From Streptomyces katrae (GTDB lineage: Bacteria; Actinomycetota; Actinomycetes; Streptomycetales; Streptomycetaceae), in contig NZ_JZWV01000049.1 of NCBI RefSeq assembly GCF_000966975.1, forward strand, positions 1-6,631: DNA of 6,631 bases, written 5' to 3'. Shown piece after piece: positions 1 through 6,554 of this stretch (position 1 is the stretch's first letter; every line of letters starts with the position of its first letter). The position numbers were made by a program, and so were the translations under genes. The notes below the pieces were generated by a model. It saw nothing but the letters and a program-made list of their open reading frames with translations. It was not told the origin of the DNA and did no database searches.

Positions 1-783
1 GGCGCCACCGACCTCGACTCCCAGCTCGCCGTCGACCTCGACAAACTCGTCGTCATGGGCCGGATGGCCAAACGCCGGCTCATCGAGTCCAACCTGCGCC
101 TCGTCGTCTCCGTCGCCAAACGCTACGTCGGCCGCGGCCTCACCATGCTCGACCTGGTCCAGGAAGGGAACCTCGGACTGATCCGGGCCGTGGAGAAGTT
201 CGACTACGCCCGCGGCTACAAGTTCTCCACCTACGCCACCTGGTGGATCCGCCAGGCGATGTCACGGGCCCTCGCCGACCAGGCCCGTACCATCCGCGTC
301 CCCGTCCACGTCGTCGAGCTCATCAACCGCGTCGTCCGCGTCCAGCGCCGCATGCTCCAGGAACGCGGCTACGAACCCACCGCCGAAGAGGTCGCCGTCC
401 ACCTGGAACTGACCCCCGAACGGGTCCTCGAAGTACTGCGCCTCGCCCAGGAACCGGTCTCCCTGCACGCCCCCGTCGGCGAGGAGGAGGACGTCGCGCT
501 CGGCGACCTCATCGAGGACGGCGACGCCGCCTCCCCCATGGAGTCCGCCGCCTTCTTCCTGCTGCGCGAACACCTCGAAGCCGTCCTGTCGACCCTCGGC
601 GAACGCGAACGCAAGGTCGTCCAGCTCCGCTACGGGCTCGCCGACGGCCGCCCGCGCACCCTGGAGGAGATCGGCCGGATCTTCGGCGTCACCCGGGAGC
701 GGATCCGCCAGATCGAGTCCAAGACCCTCGCCAAGCTCCGCGACCACGCCTTCGCGGACCAGCTGCGCGGCTACCTCGACTGA
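1..783 (+). CDS. hrdA: RNA polymerase sigma-70 factor, HrdA-like (5' end missing)
   Basis: Directs core RNA polymerase to promoters as a principal-like (group 1/2) sigma factor. The frame is open from base 1, so the gene starts upstream; the ATG at 55 is internal to conserved region 1.2/2.1 and is not the true start. The visible 260 residues hold region 2 (about 27-97, with the core-binding segment ending in QEGNLGL and the -10 recognition helix [13 protein letters not shown] followed by [11 protein letters not shown]), region 3 (about 106-180) and region 4 (about 190-246), with the helix-turn-helix [20 protein letters not shown] and the end GYLD. Streptomyces carry several such paralogues (HrdA, HrdB, HrdC, HrdD). 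Features such as [16 protein letters not shown] and the [13 protein letters not shown] tail fit my recollection of HrdA rather than the essential HrdB, as does ABC-exporter synteny (from memory, not checked). The sigma-70 call is near certain; the paralogue name is moderate. Its promoter lies outside the window. Confidence 0.95.
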   Translation, partial: GATDLDSQLAVDLDKLVVMGRMAKRRLIESNLRLVVSVAKRYVGRGLTMLDLVQEGNLGLIRAVEKFDYARGYKFSTYATWWIRQAMSRALADQARTIRVPVHVVELINRVVRVQRRMLQERGYEPTAEEVAVHLELTPERVLEVLRLAQEPVSLHAPVGEEEDVALGDLIEDGDAASPMESAAFFLLREHLEAVLSTLGERERKVVQLRYGLADGRPRTLEEIGRIFGVTRERIRQIESKTLAKLRDHAFADQLRGYLD

Positions 784-803
784 CCGCACCGCACCGCACC
801 GCA
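784..803. repeat. Four tandem copies of CCGCA
   Basis: Immediately after the sigma-factor stop codon, the pentamer CCGCA occurs four times head to tail with no mismatch, followed by ACGCG. It lies before the terminator hairpin. This is probably a slippage-prone simple repeat in untranslated sequence; no function can be read from it. Confidence 0.7.
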
Positions 804-810
804 ACGCGAA

Positions 811-834
811 GGGGGCGCCCCGGAGGACGCCCCC
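811..834. terminator. Probable bidirectional hairpin terminator between convergent genes
   Basis: GGGGGCG (811-817) pairs perfectly with CGCCCCC (828-834). Inside, after one C/A mismatch, two further G-C pairs close a CGGA tetraloop. It lies 27 bases after the sigma-factor stop and 24 bases beyond the stop of the convergent ABC gene, so it can serve both transcripts. There is no U-tract, which is common for actinobacterial terminators, so termination strength is inferred from stem stability and position only. Confidence 0.7.
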
Positions 835-858
835 ACGCGCTCACGCGCCAACAGTCGG

Positions 859-2781
859 TCAGTCGACCTCGGCCACCGCCTGCGCGAACTGCGCCGCGTA
901 CAGCCGCGCGTACGCACCCTCCGCGGCCAGCAGCTCCGAGTGCGAGCCCTGCTCCACGATCGAGCCGTTCTCCATCACCAGGATCACGTCGGCGTCCCGG
1001 ATCGTGGAGAGCCGGTGCGCGATCACGAAGGACGTACGGCCGTGCGCCAGGCGCGCCATCGCCTTCTGGATCAGCACCTCGGTACGGGTGTCCACCGAGC
1101 TCGTCGCCTCGTCGAGGACCAGGATCACCGGGTCCGACAGGAACGCCCGGGCGATGGTGATCAGCTGCTTCTCGCCCGCGCTGACGCCCGCGCCCTCGTC
1201 GTCGAGCACCGTGTCGTAGCCGTCGGGGAGCGTACGGACGAACCGGTCCGCGTGCGCCGCCCGCGCGGCCTCCTCGATCTCGGCGCGCGTGACCTCGCGC
1301 GAGGCGCCGTACGCGATGTTCTCCGCGATGGTCCCGCCGAACAGCCAGGTGTCCTGCAGGACCATGCCGATCCCGGAACGCAGCTCCTCACGGGTCATCT
1401 TCGCGATGTCCACCCCGTCGAGGGCGATCTCGCCACCGGTGACCTCGTAGAACCGCATCAGCAGGTTGACCAGCGTGGTCTTGCCCGCGCCCGTCGGGCC
1501 GACGATCGCGACCGTCTGCCCCGGCTCCACCCGCAGCGACAGGTTCTCGATGAGCGGCTTGTCCGGCTCGTAGCGGAAGGCCACCTTGTCCAGGACGACC
1601 TGCCCGCGCAGCTCCTGCGGACGCTCCGGGACCTCCGCGTCCGGCTCCTGCTCGGGCGCGTCCATCAGCTCGTACACCCGCTCCGCCGAGGCGACGCCGG
1701 ACTGCACCAGGTTCGCCATCGAGGCCACCTGCGTCAGCGGCATCGAGAACTGGCGCGAGTACTGGATGAACGCCTGCACGTCACCGATCGAGAGGGTGCC
1801 CGAGGCCACCCGCAGCCCGCCGACGACCGCCACCAGCACGTAGTTGATGTTCGAGATGAAGAACATCACCGGCTGCATGATGCCGCTGACCAGCTGCGCC
1901 TTGAACGAGGCCCGGTACAGCTCCTCGTTCTGCTCGGCGAAGACCTCCGCGGACTCCTTCTGCCGCCCGAAGACCTTCACCAGCGCGTGGCCGGAGTACA
2001 TCTCCTCGACGTGGGCGTTCAGCGCGCCGGTGCTCTTCCACTGCGCCACGAACTGCGGCTGCGACCTCTTGCCGATCTTCGCCGCCACCACCATGGCCAC
2101 CGGCACCGTCGCCAGCGCGACCAGCGCCAGCAGCGGGGAGATCCAGAACATCATCGCCAGCACGCCGACGATCGTCAGCAGCGAGTTCATCAGCTGACCC
2201 AGCGTCTGCTGGAGGGTCTGCCCGATGTTGTCGATGTCGTTCGTCGCCCGGCTCAGCACCTCGCCGCGCTTCTGCTGGTCGAAGTACGACAGCGGCAGCC
2301 GCGACAGCTTCGCCTGGAGCTCCTCGCGCATCCGGAACACCATGCCGTTCTGCACGAGGTTGGACAGCCTCGTCGCGACCAGCATCAGCACCGCCGCCCC
2401 GCCGAAGACCGCCAGCGCCCACAGGGCCACGACCCCGACGGCGCCGAAGTCGATGCCTTGGCCCGGAGTGAAGTCGGTGCTCGCCAGCATGTCGGCCATG
2501 CCGCCGTGCCCCTGGGACCGCAGCCCCTCCAGCGCCTGCTCCTTGGTCAGGCCCTCCGGCATCTCCCGGCCCACGATGCCCGCGAACACCAGGTCCGTGG
2601 CCTCGCCCAGGATCTTCGGCCCGACCACCGAACAGCCGACGCTGCCGACCACGGCCGCGACCATGCCCCACAGCTTCGCCTTGTCCTGCGCCAGCTGCCC
2701 CAGCAGCCGCTTGCCCGACCCCTTGAAGTCCATGGACCTCTGGGGCGAGCCCATCATCATCCGTCCTCCGGGCCCGCTCAT
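859..2781 (-). CDS. ABC exporter half-transporter, catalytically intact subunit of a heterodimer
   Basis: A 640-residue fused membrane and ATPase protein, the second gene of the exporter operon. Hydrophobic segments at about 37-56, 113-136, 197-215, 217-236, 296-322 and 330-355 form a type-I exporter membrane domain. Residues 64-112 form a long loop between helices 1 and 2. The ATPase domain has an A-loop Tyr404, Walker A GPTGAGKT (428-435), Q-loop Gln476, Walker B ending in Asp557-Glu558, D-loop SSVD (561-564) and H-loop His589. The signature is VSAGEKQ (533-539) instead of LSGGQ. In heterodimeric exporters such as TM287/288 and BmrCD, the subunit with the catalytic Glu and His carries the degenerate signature, as seen here, so this is the TM288-like partner. 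The ATG overlaps the preceding gene's stop as ATGA, with GGAGG 4 bases upstream. Substrate is unknown; drug, lipid or peptide export are all possible. Confidence 0.93.
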   Translation of the reverse strand: MSGPGGRMMMGSPQRSMDFKGSGKRLLGQLAQDKAKLWGMVAAVVGSVGCSVVGPKILGEATDLVFAGIVGREMPEGLTKEQALEGLRSQGHGGMADMLASTDFTPGQGIDFGAVGVVALWALAVFGGAAVLMLVATRLSNLVQNGMVFRMREELQAKLSRLPLSYFDQQKRGEVLSRATNDIDNIGQTLQQTLGQLMNSLLTIVGVLAMMFWISPLLALVALATVPVAMVVAAKIGKRSQPQFVAQWKSTGALNAHVEEMYSGHALVKVFGRQKESAEVFAEQNEELYRASFKAQLVSGIMQPVMFFISNINYVLVAVVGGLRVASGTLSIGDVQAFIQYSRQFSMPLTQVASMANLVQSGVASAERVYELMDAPEQEPDAEVPERPQELRGQVVLDKVAFRYEPDKPLIENLSLRVEPGQTVAIVGPTGAGKTTLVNLLMRFYEVTGGEIALDGVDIAKMTREELRSGIGMVLQDTWLFGGTIAENIAYGASREVTRAEIEEAARAAHADRFVRTLPDGYDTVLDDEGAGVSAGEKQLITIARAFLSDPVILVLDEATSSVDTRTEVLIQKAMARLAHGRTSFVIAHRLSTIRDADVILVMENGSIVEQGSHSELLAAEGAYARLYAAQFAQAVAEVD

Positions 2782-2796
2782 GCGGCCTCCGCCTCC
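2778..2796 (-). promoter_or_regulatory. ATGA start/stop overlap with doubled Shine-Dalgarno sequence
   Basis: The upstream ABC gene's TGA (2780-2778) and the downstream ABC gene's ATG (2781-2779) share bases as ATGA. On the minus strand, two GGAGG motifs lie inside the upstream coding region, at 2790-2786 (4 bases from the ATG) and 2796-2792 (10 bases from it). The arrangement implies translational coupling, which would balance two subunits needed one to one. Confidence 0.8.
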
Positions 2797-4511
2797 GTCA
2801 GCTGGGAGAGCACGATCTCCCGGTAGGTCTCGTTGCCGGCCATCAGCTCGTGGTGGCGGCCCTCGCCGACCACCTGGCCCTCGTCGAGGACGATGATCCG
2901 GTCGGCGTCGCGGATCGTGGAGACCCGCTGGGCGACGATGACCACCGTCGCCTCCTCCGTCTCACGGGCCAGCGCCGCGCGCAGAGCCGCGTCCGTCGCG
3001 TAGTCCAGGGCCGAGAAGGAGTCGTCGAACAGGTAGATCTCGGGGCGCTGCACGAGCGTGCGGGCGATCGCCAGACGCTGGCGCTGGCCGCCGGAGACGT
3101 TCGTGCCGCCCTGGGTGATGGGCGCCTCCAGGCCGCCCTCCAGCGCGGAGACGAACTCCTTGGCCTGGGCCACCTCCAGGGCCTGCCACAGCTCCTCGTC
3201 CGTCGCGTCCGGGCGCCCGTAGCGCAGGTTGGAGGCGACGGTCCCGGAGAACAGGTACGGCTTCTGCGGGACCATGCCGACCGTCCTGGCCAGCAGCTGC
3301 GGGTCCAGCCGGCGCACGTCCTCGCCGTCGACGAGCACCTCGCCGCCGGTCGCGTCGAACAGCCGGGGCACCAGGCCCAGCAGCGTGGACTTCCCGCTGC
3401 CGGTGGACCCGATCACCGCCGTGGTCTCGCCGGGGCGGGCCACCAGGTCCACCCCGCGCAGCACCGGCGCCTCCGCGCCCGGGTAGTGGAAGTCGGCGCC
3501 GCGCAGCTCCAGCTGCCCGCGCAGGGACACCGTGCGCACCGGGTCCACAGGCGGGACCACGCTGGACTCGGTGTCCAGGACCTCCTGGATGCGCTCGGCG
3601 CACACCTCGGCGCGCGGCACCATCATGAACATGAAGGTGGCCATCATCACGGCCATCACGATCTGCATCAGGTAGGCGAGGAAGGCCGTCAGCTGGCCGA
3701 TCTCCATCTCCCGGCCGTCCACGCGCATCGCGCCGAACCAGATGACCGCCACGCTGGAGATGTTCACGACCAGCAGCACGACGGGGAACATCAGCGCGAG
3801 GAGCCGCCCCGAGGCCAGCGAGACACGGGTCAGCTCGGTGTTCGCCCCGCGGAAGCGCTCCTCCTCGTAGCCGTCGCGGACGAAGGCGCGGATCACCCGG
3901 TTGCCGGTGATCTGCTCGCGCAGCACCCGGTTGACCACGTCGAGGCGCTCCTGCATCAGACGGAACAGGGGACGCGTCTTCCAGACGATCGCGCCGACCG
4001 AGACGCCCAGCACCGGGACCACGGCGAGCAGCACGCCCGACAGCTTCACGTCCAGGGAGAGCGCCATGGCGATCCCGCCCACGCACATGATCGGCGCCGA
4101 GACCATCAGCGTGAACGTCAGCAGCGCCAGCATCTGCACCTGCTGGACGTCGTTGGTCGTCCGGGTGATCAGCGATGGCGCGCCGAACTGGCCCAGCTCG
4201 CGGGCGGAGAAGCTCTGCACCCGGTCGAAGACGGCGGCACGGATGTCGCGGCCCAGCGCGGCGGCGGTCCGCGCACCGAAGTAGACGGCCCCGACGTTGC
4301 AGACGAGCTGGACGAGCGAGACGCCGAGCATCAGCGCGCCGAAGCGCAGGATGTATCCCGTGTCACCGGTGACGACACCCTTGTCGATGATGTCGGCGTT
4401 GAGCGTGGGCAGGTAGAGGCTCGCACTGGTCTGCAGGAGTTGCAGCAGCACCAGTGCGGCGATGGGTTTGCGGTGCGGACGCAGGTAAGTCCGCAGGAGT
4501 CGTATGAGCAC
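2778..4511 (-). CDS. ABC exporter half-transporter, degenerate-site subunit of a heterodimer
   Basis: A 577-residue fused membrane and ATPase protein, first gene of the exporter operon. I place the start at GTG 4511, reading MLIRLLRTYLRP, with GGAG (4522-4519) 7 bases upstream. The frame stays open back to a TTG at 4592, but the predicted promoter -10 lies inside that extension and the family usually begins near this point. Membrane helices lie at about 17-37, 52-75, 128-152, 157-177, 238-262 and 276-298. The ATPase domain has Tyr343, Walker A GSTGSGKS (368-375), Q-loop Gln416 and the canonical signature VSGGQRQR (472-479). Walker B ends Asp496-Asp497, so the catalytic Glu is replaced by Asp, and the H-loop His is Gln528 (AQR). 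This is the TM287-like partner: its signature would complete the active site built on the other subunit's Walker motifs, while its own Walker site is expected to hydrolyse ATP poorly. Substrate is unknown. Confidence 0.93.
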   Translation of the reverse strand: MLIRLLRTYLRPHRKPIAALVLLQLLQTSASLYLPTLNADIIDKGVVTGDTGYILRFGALMLGVSLVQLVCNVGAVYFGARTAAALGRDIRAAVFDRVQSFSARELGQFGAPSLITRTTNDVQQVQMLALLTFTLMVSAPIMCVGGIAMALSLDVKLSGVLLAVVPVLGVSVGAIVWKTRPLFRLMQERLDVVNRVLREQITGNRVIRAFVRDGYEEERFRGANTELTRVSLASGRLLALMFPVVLLVVNISSVAVIWFGAMRVDGREMEIGQLTAFLAYLMQIVMAVMMATFMFMMVPRAEVCAERIQEVLDTESSVVPPVDPVRTVSLRGQLELRGADFHYPGAEAPVLRGVDLVARPGETTAVIGSTGSGKSTLLGLVPRLFDATGGEVLVDGEDVRRLDPQLLARTVGMVPQKPYLFSGTVASNLRYGRPDATDEELWQALEVAQAKEFVSALEGGLEAPITQGGTNVSGGQRQRLAIARTLVQRPEIYLFDDSFSALDYATDAALRAALARETEEATVVIVAQRVSTIRDADRIIVLDEGQVVGEGRHHELMAGNETYREIVLSQLTEAEAA

Positions 4512-4518
4512 GCGCAGG

Positions 4519-4522
4519 CTCC
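4519..4522 (-). promoter_or_regulatory. Shine-Dalgarno GGAG that decides the ABC start
   Basis: On the minus strand GGAG is followed by 7 bases and then GTG (4511-4509). No comparable motif with proper spacing precedes the longer TTG start at 4592, which supports the shorter 577-residue protein. Confidence 0.65.
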
Positions 4523-4573
4523 GGTAGGCAAGATCGAGGGGTTCACCCCATCCTGCGGCAACCGGAGGCTTGA

Positions 4574-4603
4574 TCCCTACCGCTTTTCGCAAAGCCGGGA
4601 CAA
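4574..4603 (-). promoter_or_regulatory. Candidate vegetative promoter of the ABC exporter operon
   Basis: Minus strand: TTGTCC (4603-4598), an 18-base spacer, then TAGGGA (4579-4574), followed by T. This resembles the Streptomyces HrdB-type consensus TTGAC-N18-TAGRRT. A start about 7 bases downstream would leave a leader of roughly 55-60 bases before GTG 4511. The spacer holds a perfect inverted repeat, GCTTT-GCGA-AAAGC on the minus strand (4595-4582), which could be a repressor operator or just a small hairpin. The prediction rests on sequence match only. Confidence 0.5.
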
Positions 4604-4630
4604 AAGGAGTAGGCCTCTTCGTGCCAAGGT

Positions 4631-4663
4631 CCCCTTGCTGCCAGCATTCGCGCCCGCAAGGGG
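4631..4663 (-). other. Alternative stem or pseudoknot arm overlapping the terminator
   Basis: CCCCTTGC (4631-4638) is the exact reverse complement of GCAAGGGG (4656-4663). In the minus-strand RNA this 8-bp stem shares two bases with the 3' arm of the 9-bp hairpin and takes the other six from its loop. Either the two stems compete, or, if only CCCCTT/AAGGGG pairs, they stack as an H-type pseudoknot with a 7-base first loop and a 12-base last loop. Function is unknown; it lies upstream of the predicted ABC promoter, so it belongs to the FGGY transcript's tail or to read-through RNA. Confidence 0.45.
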
Positions 4664-4679
4664 TTGCGCAGCGGGCGCG
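4649..4679 (-). terminator. Strong hairpin after the FGGY-like gene, likely terminator
   Basis: GCGGGCGCG (4671-4679 on the plus strand) and CGCGCCCGC (4649-4657) form a perfect 9-bp G/C stem with a 13-base loop. On the minus-strand transcript it begins 18 bases after the FGGY-like stop codon and precedes the ABC promoter, the expected place for a terminator separating the two units. No U-tract follows. The loop can pair with downstream bases (4631-4636), so a pseudoknot is also possible. Confidence 0.65.
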
Positions 4680-4697
4680 TCTTCTGTCCCGTACGCC

Positions 4698-6134
4698 TCA
4701 GAAGGCCCCGGGGTGCAGCTGCTCCCGCGTGGTGACGTACTGCTGGCGCACCGCCTGCCAGGCCGCGAACTCCTCGCCCGGCTCGAAGACCTGAGCGGCC
4801 GGGGCCGGCCACAGCGGGGGCGTGTTCGGGGCGAGCGTGCCCTGTTGCGCCCCCAGCGCCCAGGCCGCCTGCCGGGCCGCGCCCAGCGCCGCGTAGTCCG
4901 CCGGGGCGGGCACGACGACCTGGGTCCCGAACAGCCCCGGAGCGGCGGCCTGCACGGCGGGCAGCTCGGCGACCGCGCCCAGCAGGAACACCCGCCGGAT
5001 CCCCACGCCCCGGTGCCGCAGCACGTCCAGGGCGTCCACCAGCCCGCACAGCATCCCCTCGAACGCGGCCCGCGCCAGGTGCTCCGGCTTCATCGAGTCC
5101 CGGCGCAGCCCCGACAGGGTCCCGGCGGAGTGCGGCAGGTGCGGGGTGCGTTCCCCCTCCAGGTACGGCAGGAGCACGAGCCCGTGGGCACCCGGCGTGG
5201 ACTTCAGCGCGAGCGCGCTCAGCCCCTCCAGGTCGGTGCCCAGCATGTCGGCGGTGCCGCGCAGGGTCCGTACGGCGTTGGAGGTGTTCACCACCGGCAG
5301 GTGCATGCCGCCGGCGTCGGCGAGGGCGGTGATCAGCCCGCCCGGCTCGGCGAGGGCCTCGTGGTGCACGGCCATCACGGAGCCGGTGGCCCCCAGCGAG
5401 ACCACCGCGTCCCCCGGACCCAGGCCCAGCCCGAGCACGGCCGCCGTGGTCTCGCCGGTCCCGGCGGAGATCAGCAGTCCCTCCGGGGTCATCCCGGCGG
5501 CGTCGCACGGGCCGAGCACCTCGGGCAGCAGGGCCTGGTGCCCGAGCGCCAGCTCGACCAGGTCCGGCCGGTAGGAGCCGGTGGCCGCCGACCAGTACCC
5601 GGTCCCGGAGGCGTCGGCCCGGTCGGTGGTGCGGCGCGCGGGCCGGCCGAGCAGCTGCCAGACGAGCCAGTCGTGCGGGGACATCAGCACCGCTACCCGG
5701 CGCGCGGCCTCGGGGTCGGTACGGGCCAGCCAGGCGAGTTTCACCACCGGCTGCGCGGGGTGCGGGACCGAGCCCACGGCCGCCGTCCAGGCGGCCTTGC
5801 CGCCGAGCGCCTCGACCAGGTCCGCCGCGGCGACCTGCCCGCGCCGGTCGTTGCCGACCAGGGCGGGCCGGACCGGCCCGCCCTGTGCGTCCAGTGCCAG
5901 CAGGCCGCGCCGCGCGGAGACCCCGATGGCCTGGACGCCCTCCAGCAGCCCGCCGCCGGCGGCCTCGCCGAGGGAGAGCAGCCAGGCCTGCGGGTCGGTC
6001 TCGTGGGGGAGCGTCTCTCCGGCGGGCTGTGGATGGGGCGCGTACCCCTGGCGCAGCACGGCACCGGTGTCCGTGTCACAGACGACGATGCGAGTGAAGG
6101 TGGAAGAGCTGTCCAGCCCGGCGACTATCCCCAT
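4698..6134 (-). CDS. Xylulokinase-like FGGY family protein with altered active-site motifs
   Basis: A 478-residue protein of the FGGY carbohydrate kinase family, closest by eye to actinobacterial xylulokinases, which phosphorylate D-xylulose with ATP in the cytoplasm. The N-terminal phosphate-binding region is GLDSSST (6-12). Clear family landmarks are HDW (154-156), TTDRADASGTGYWS (169-182), LLPYLEGERTP (321-331) and AALGAARQAAWALG (415-428). Several expected functional motifs differ: the substrate-loop GQxHG is SARRG (73-77), WNDxR is GNDRR (94-98), the catalytic-base motif GGGDN or GTGDN is GTGET (225-229) with Glu228 in place of Asp, SLGTSG is SLGATG (246-251), and the nucleotide-site GGGARS is GAVAEL (386-391). 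The frame is full length and intact. It may be a pseudokinase or act on another substrate. No xylose isomerase or sugar transporter is adjacent. The ATG at 6134 fits the family N-terminus, but no good Shine-Dalgarno precedes it. It follows the YtxH-like gene by 40 bases, suggesting one transcript. Confidence 0.88.
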   Translation of the reverse strand: MGIVAGLDSSSTFTRIVVCDTDTGAVLRQGYAPHPQPAGETLPHETDPQAWLLSLGEAAGGGLLEGVQAIGVSARRGLLALDAQGGPVRPALVGNDRRGQVAAADLVEALGGKAAWTAAVGSVPHPAQPVVKLAWLARTDPEAARRVAVLMSPHDWLVWQLLGRPARRTTDRADASGTGYWSAATGSYRPDLVELALGHQALLPEVLGPCDAAGMTPEGLLISAGTGETTAAVLGLGLGPGDAVVSLGATGSVMAVHHEALAEPGGLITALADAGGMHLPVVNTSNAVRTLRGTADMLGTDLEGLSALALKSTPGAHGLVLLPYLEGERTPHLPHSAGTLSGLRRDSMKPEHLARAAFEGMLCGLVDALDVLRHRGVGIRRVFLLGAVAELPAVQAAAPGLFGTQVVVPAPADYAALGAARQAAWALGAQQGTLAPNTPPLWPAPAAQVFEPGEEFAAWQAVRQQYVTTREQLHPGAF

Positions 6135-6174
6135 GCGGAGAATTCTGCCCCACCGGTTACCCGTCCCAGGAGAC

Positions 6175-6474
6175 TCAGGTGTTGCTGGTTCCCCACTCGT
6201 CCTCGTAGCCCTGCCCCCGCTCCCGCAGCCCGGGCACCCGTCGCGCGACGGAGGACGGCAGCACGTCGCCGACCTTGTTCCCGACGGCGGTGACCGCCTT
6301 CCCCGCGAACGCCCGCCCGTTCTGCCCGGCCGTCTCGGCGGCGTTGCGCACCACCGGGTTCTGCGCGACCCGCCGGGCGGACTTCTTCATCGCCTCGTAC
6401 CGCTCGCGTCCGGCGGCCGTCCCCACCACGTAGCCGATGGCCACCCCGGTGAGGAACGTGACCTTGTACCGCAT
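6175..6474 (-). CDS. Small YtxH-like single-pass membrane protein
   Basis: A 99-residue protein starting MRYKVTFLTGVAIGYVVGTAAG. Residues about 5-21 form one glycine-rich hydrophobic segment, followed directly by the charged stretch RERYEAMKKSARR and a soluble tail that is polar and rich in Ala and Arg, ending WGTSNT. This pattern (TM segment, GxxxGRERYE, then a helical basic tail) is typical of YtxH-domain proteins common in actinobacteria, whose function is not established. The open frame runs back to 6534, but ATG 6474 gives the expected N-terminus and has a weak AGGG about 8 bases upstream. It is probably the first gene of a unit with the FGGY-like gene, as only 40 bases without a hairpin separate them. 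Confidence 0.8.
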   Translation of the reverse strand: MRYKVTFLTGVAIGYVVGTAAGRERYEAMKKSARRVAQNPVVRNAAETAGQNGRAFAGKAVTAVGNKVGDVLPSSVARRVPGLRERGQGYEDEWGTSNT

Positions 6475-6522
6475 GCCTGCCACCCTTCGTCGTGTCGGTG
6501 CCCGGCCGGCTGGCGATACCGA

Positions 6523-6554
6523 TTGGCGGAGCACCCCCCTGCTTGCGCTAATCT
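6523..6554 (+). promoter_or_regulatory. Tentative promoter for the divergent plus-strand gene
   Basis: TAATCT (6549-6554) fits a TAnnnT -10 element and stands out as A/T-rich in this context. The best -35 candidate is TTGGCG (6523-6528), but the 20-base spacer is longer than the usual 17-18, so only the -10 is reasonably persuasive. It would give a leader of about 45 bases to GTG 6606. Confidence 0.3.

Noticed and set aside
243..1160. A plus-strand frame of 305 codons in another phase across the sigma factor and the ABC gene end.
   Set aside because: It is almost entirely Pro/Arg/Ala, crosses the terminator, and overlaps two confident genes.
940..2826. A plus-strand open frame of 628 codons opposite the 640-residue ABC subunit.
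   Set aside because: The product is an Arg/His/Gln/Leu-rich sequence with no family features; the minus strand encodes a clear ABC exporter with all motifs in order.
4512..4592. N-terminal extension of the 577-residue ABC subunit to a TTG start (604 residues).
   Set aside because: The predicted -10 element falls inside it, the added residues are not typical of the family, and GTG 4511 has a properly spaced GGAG.
4570..4794. Short plus-strand frame beginning at TTG after a GGAGG.
   Set aside because: The GGAGG is only about 2 bases from the start, the frame runs antisense into the FGGY-like gene and the product (Cys/Arg/Ser rich) resembles nothing.
2850..6293. A plus-strand open frame of 1147 codons running antisense across the ABC, intergenic and FGGY-like genes.
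   Set aside because: Its translation is low-complexity (His, Arg, Gln, Gly and Pro rich), it has no recognisable domain, and it lies opposite well-supported genes. Long antisense frames are expected in high-GC DNA, where stop codons are rare.
6475..6534. Upstream extension of the YtxH-like protein by 20 residues.
   Set aside because: The extra residues (Arg/Pro/Ser rich) precede the expected MRYKVTF start and cover probable regulatory DNA; ATG 6474 matches the family N-terminus.
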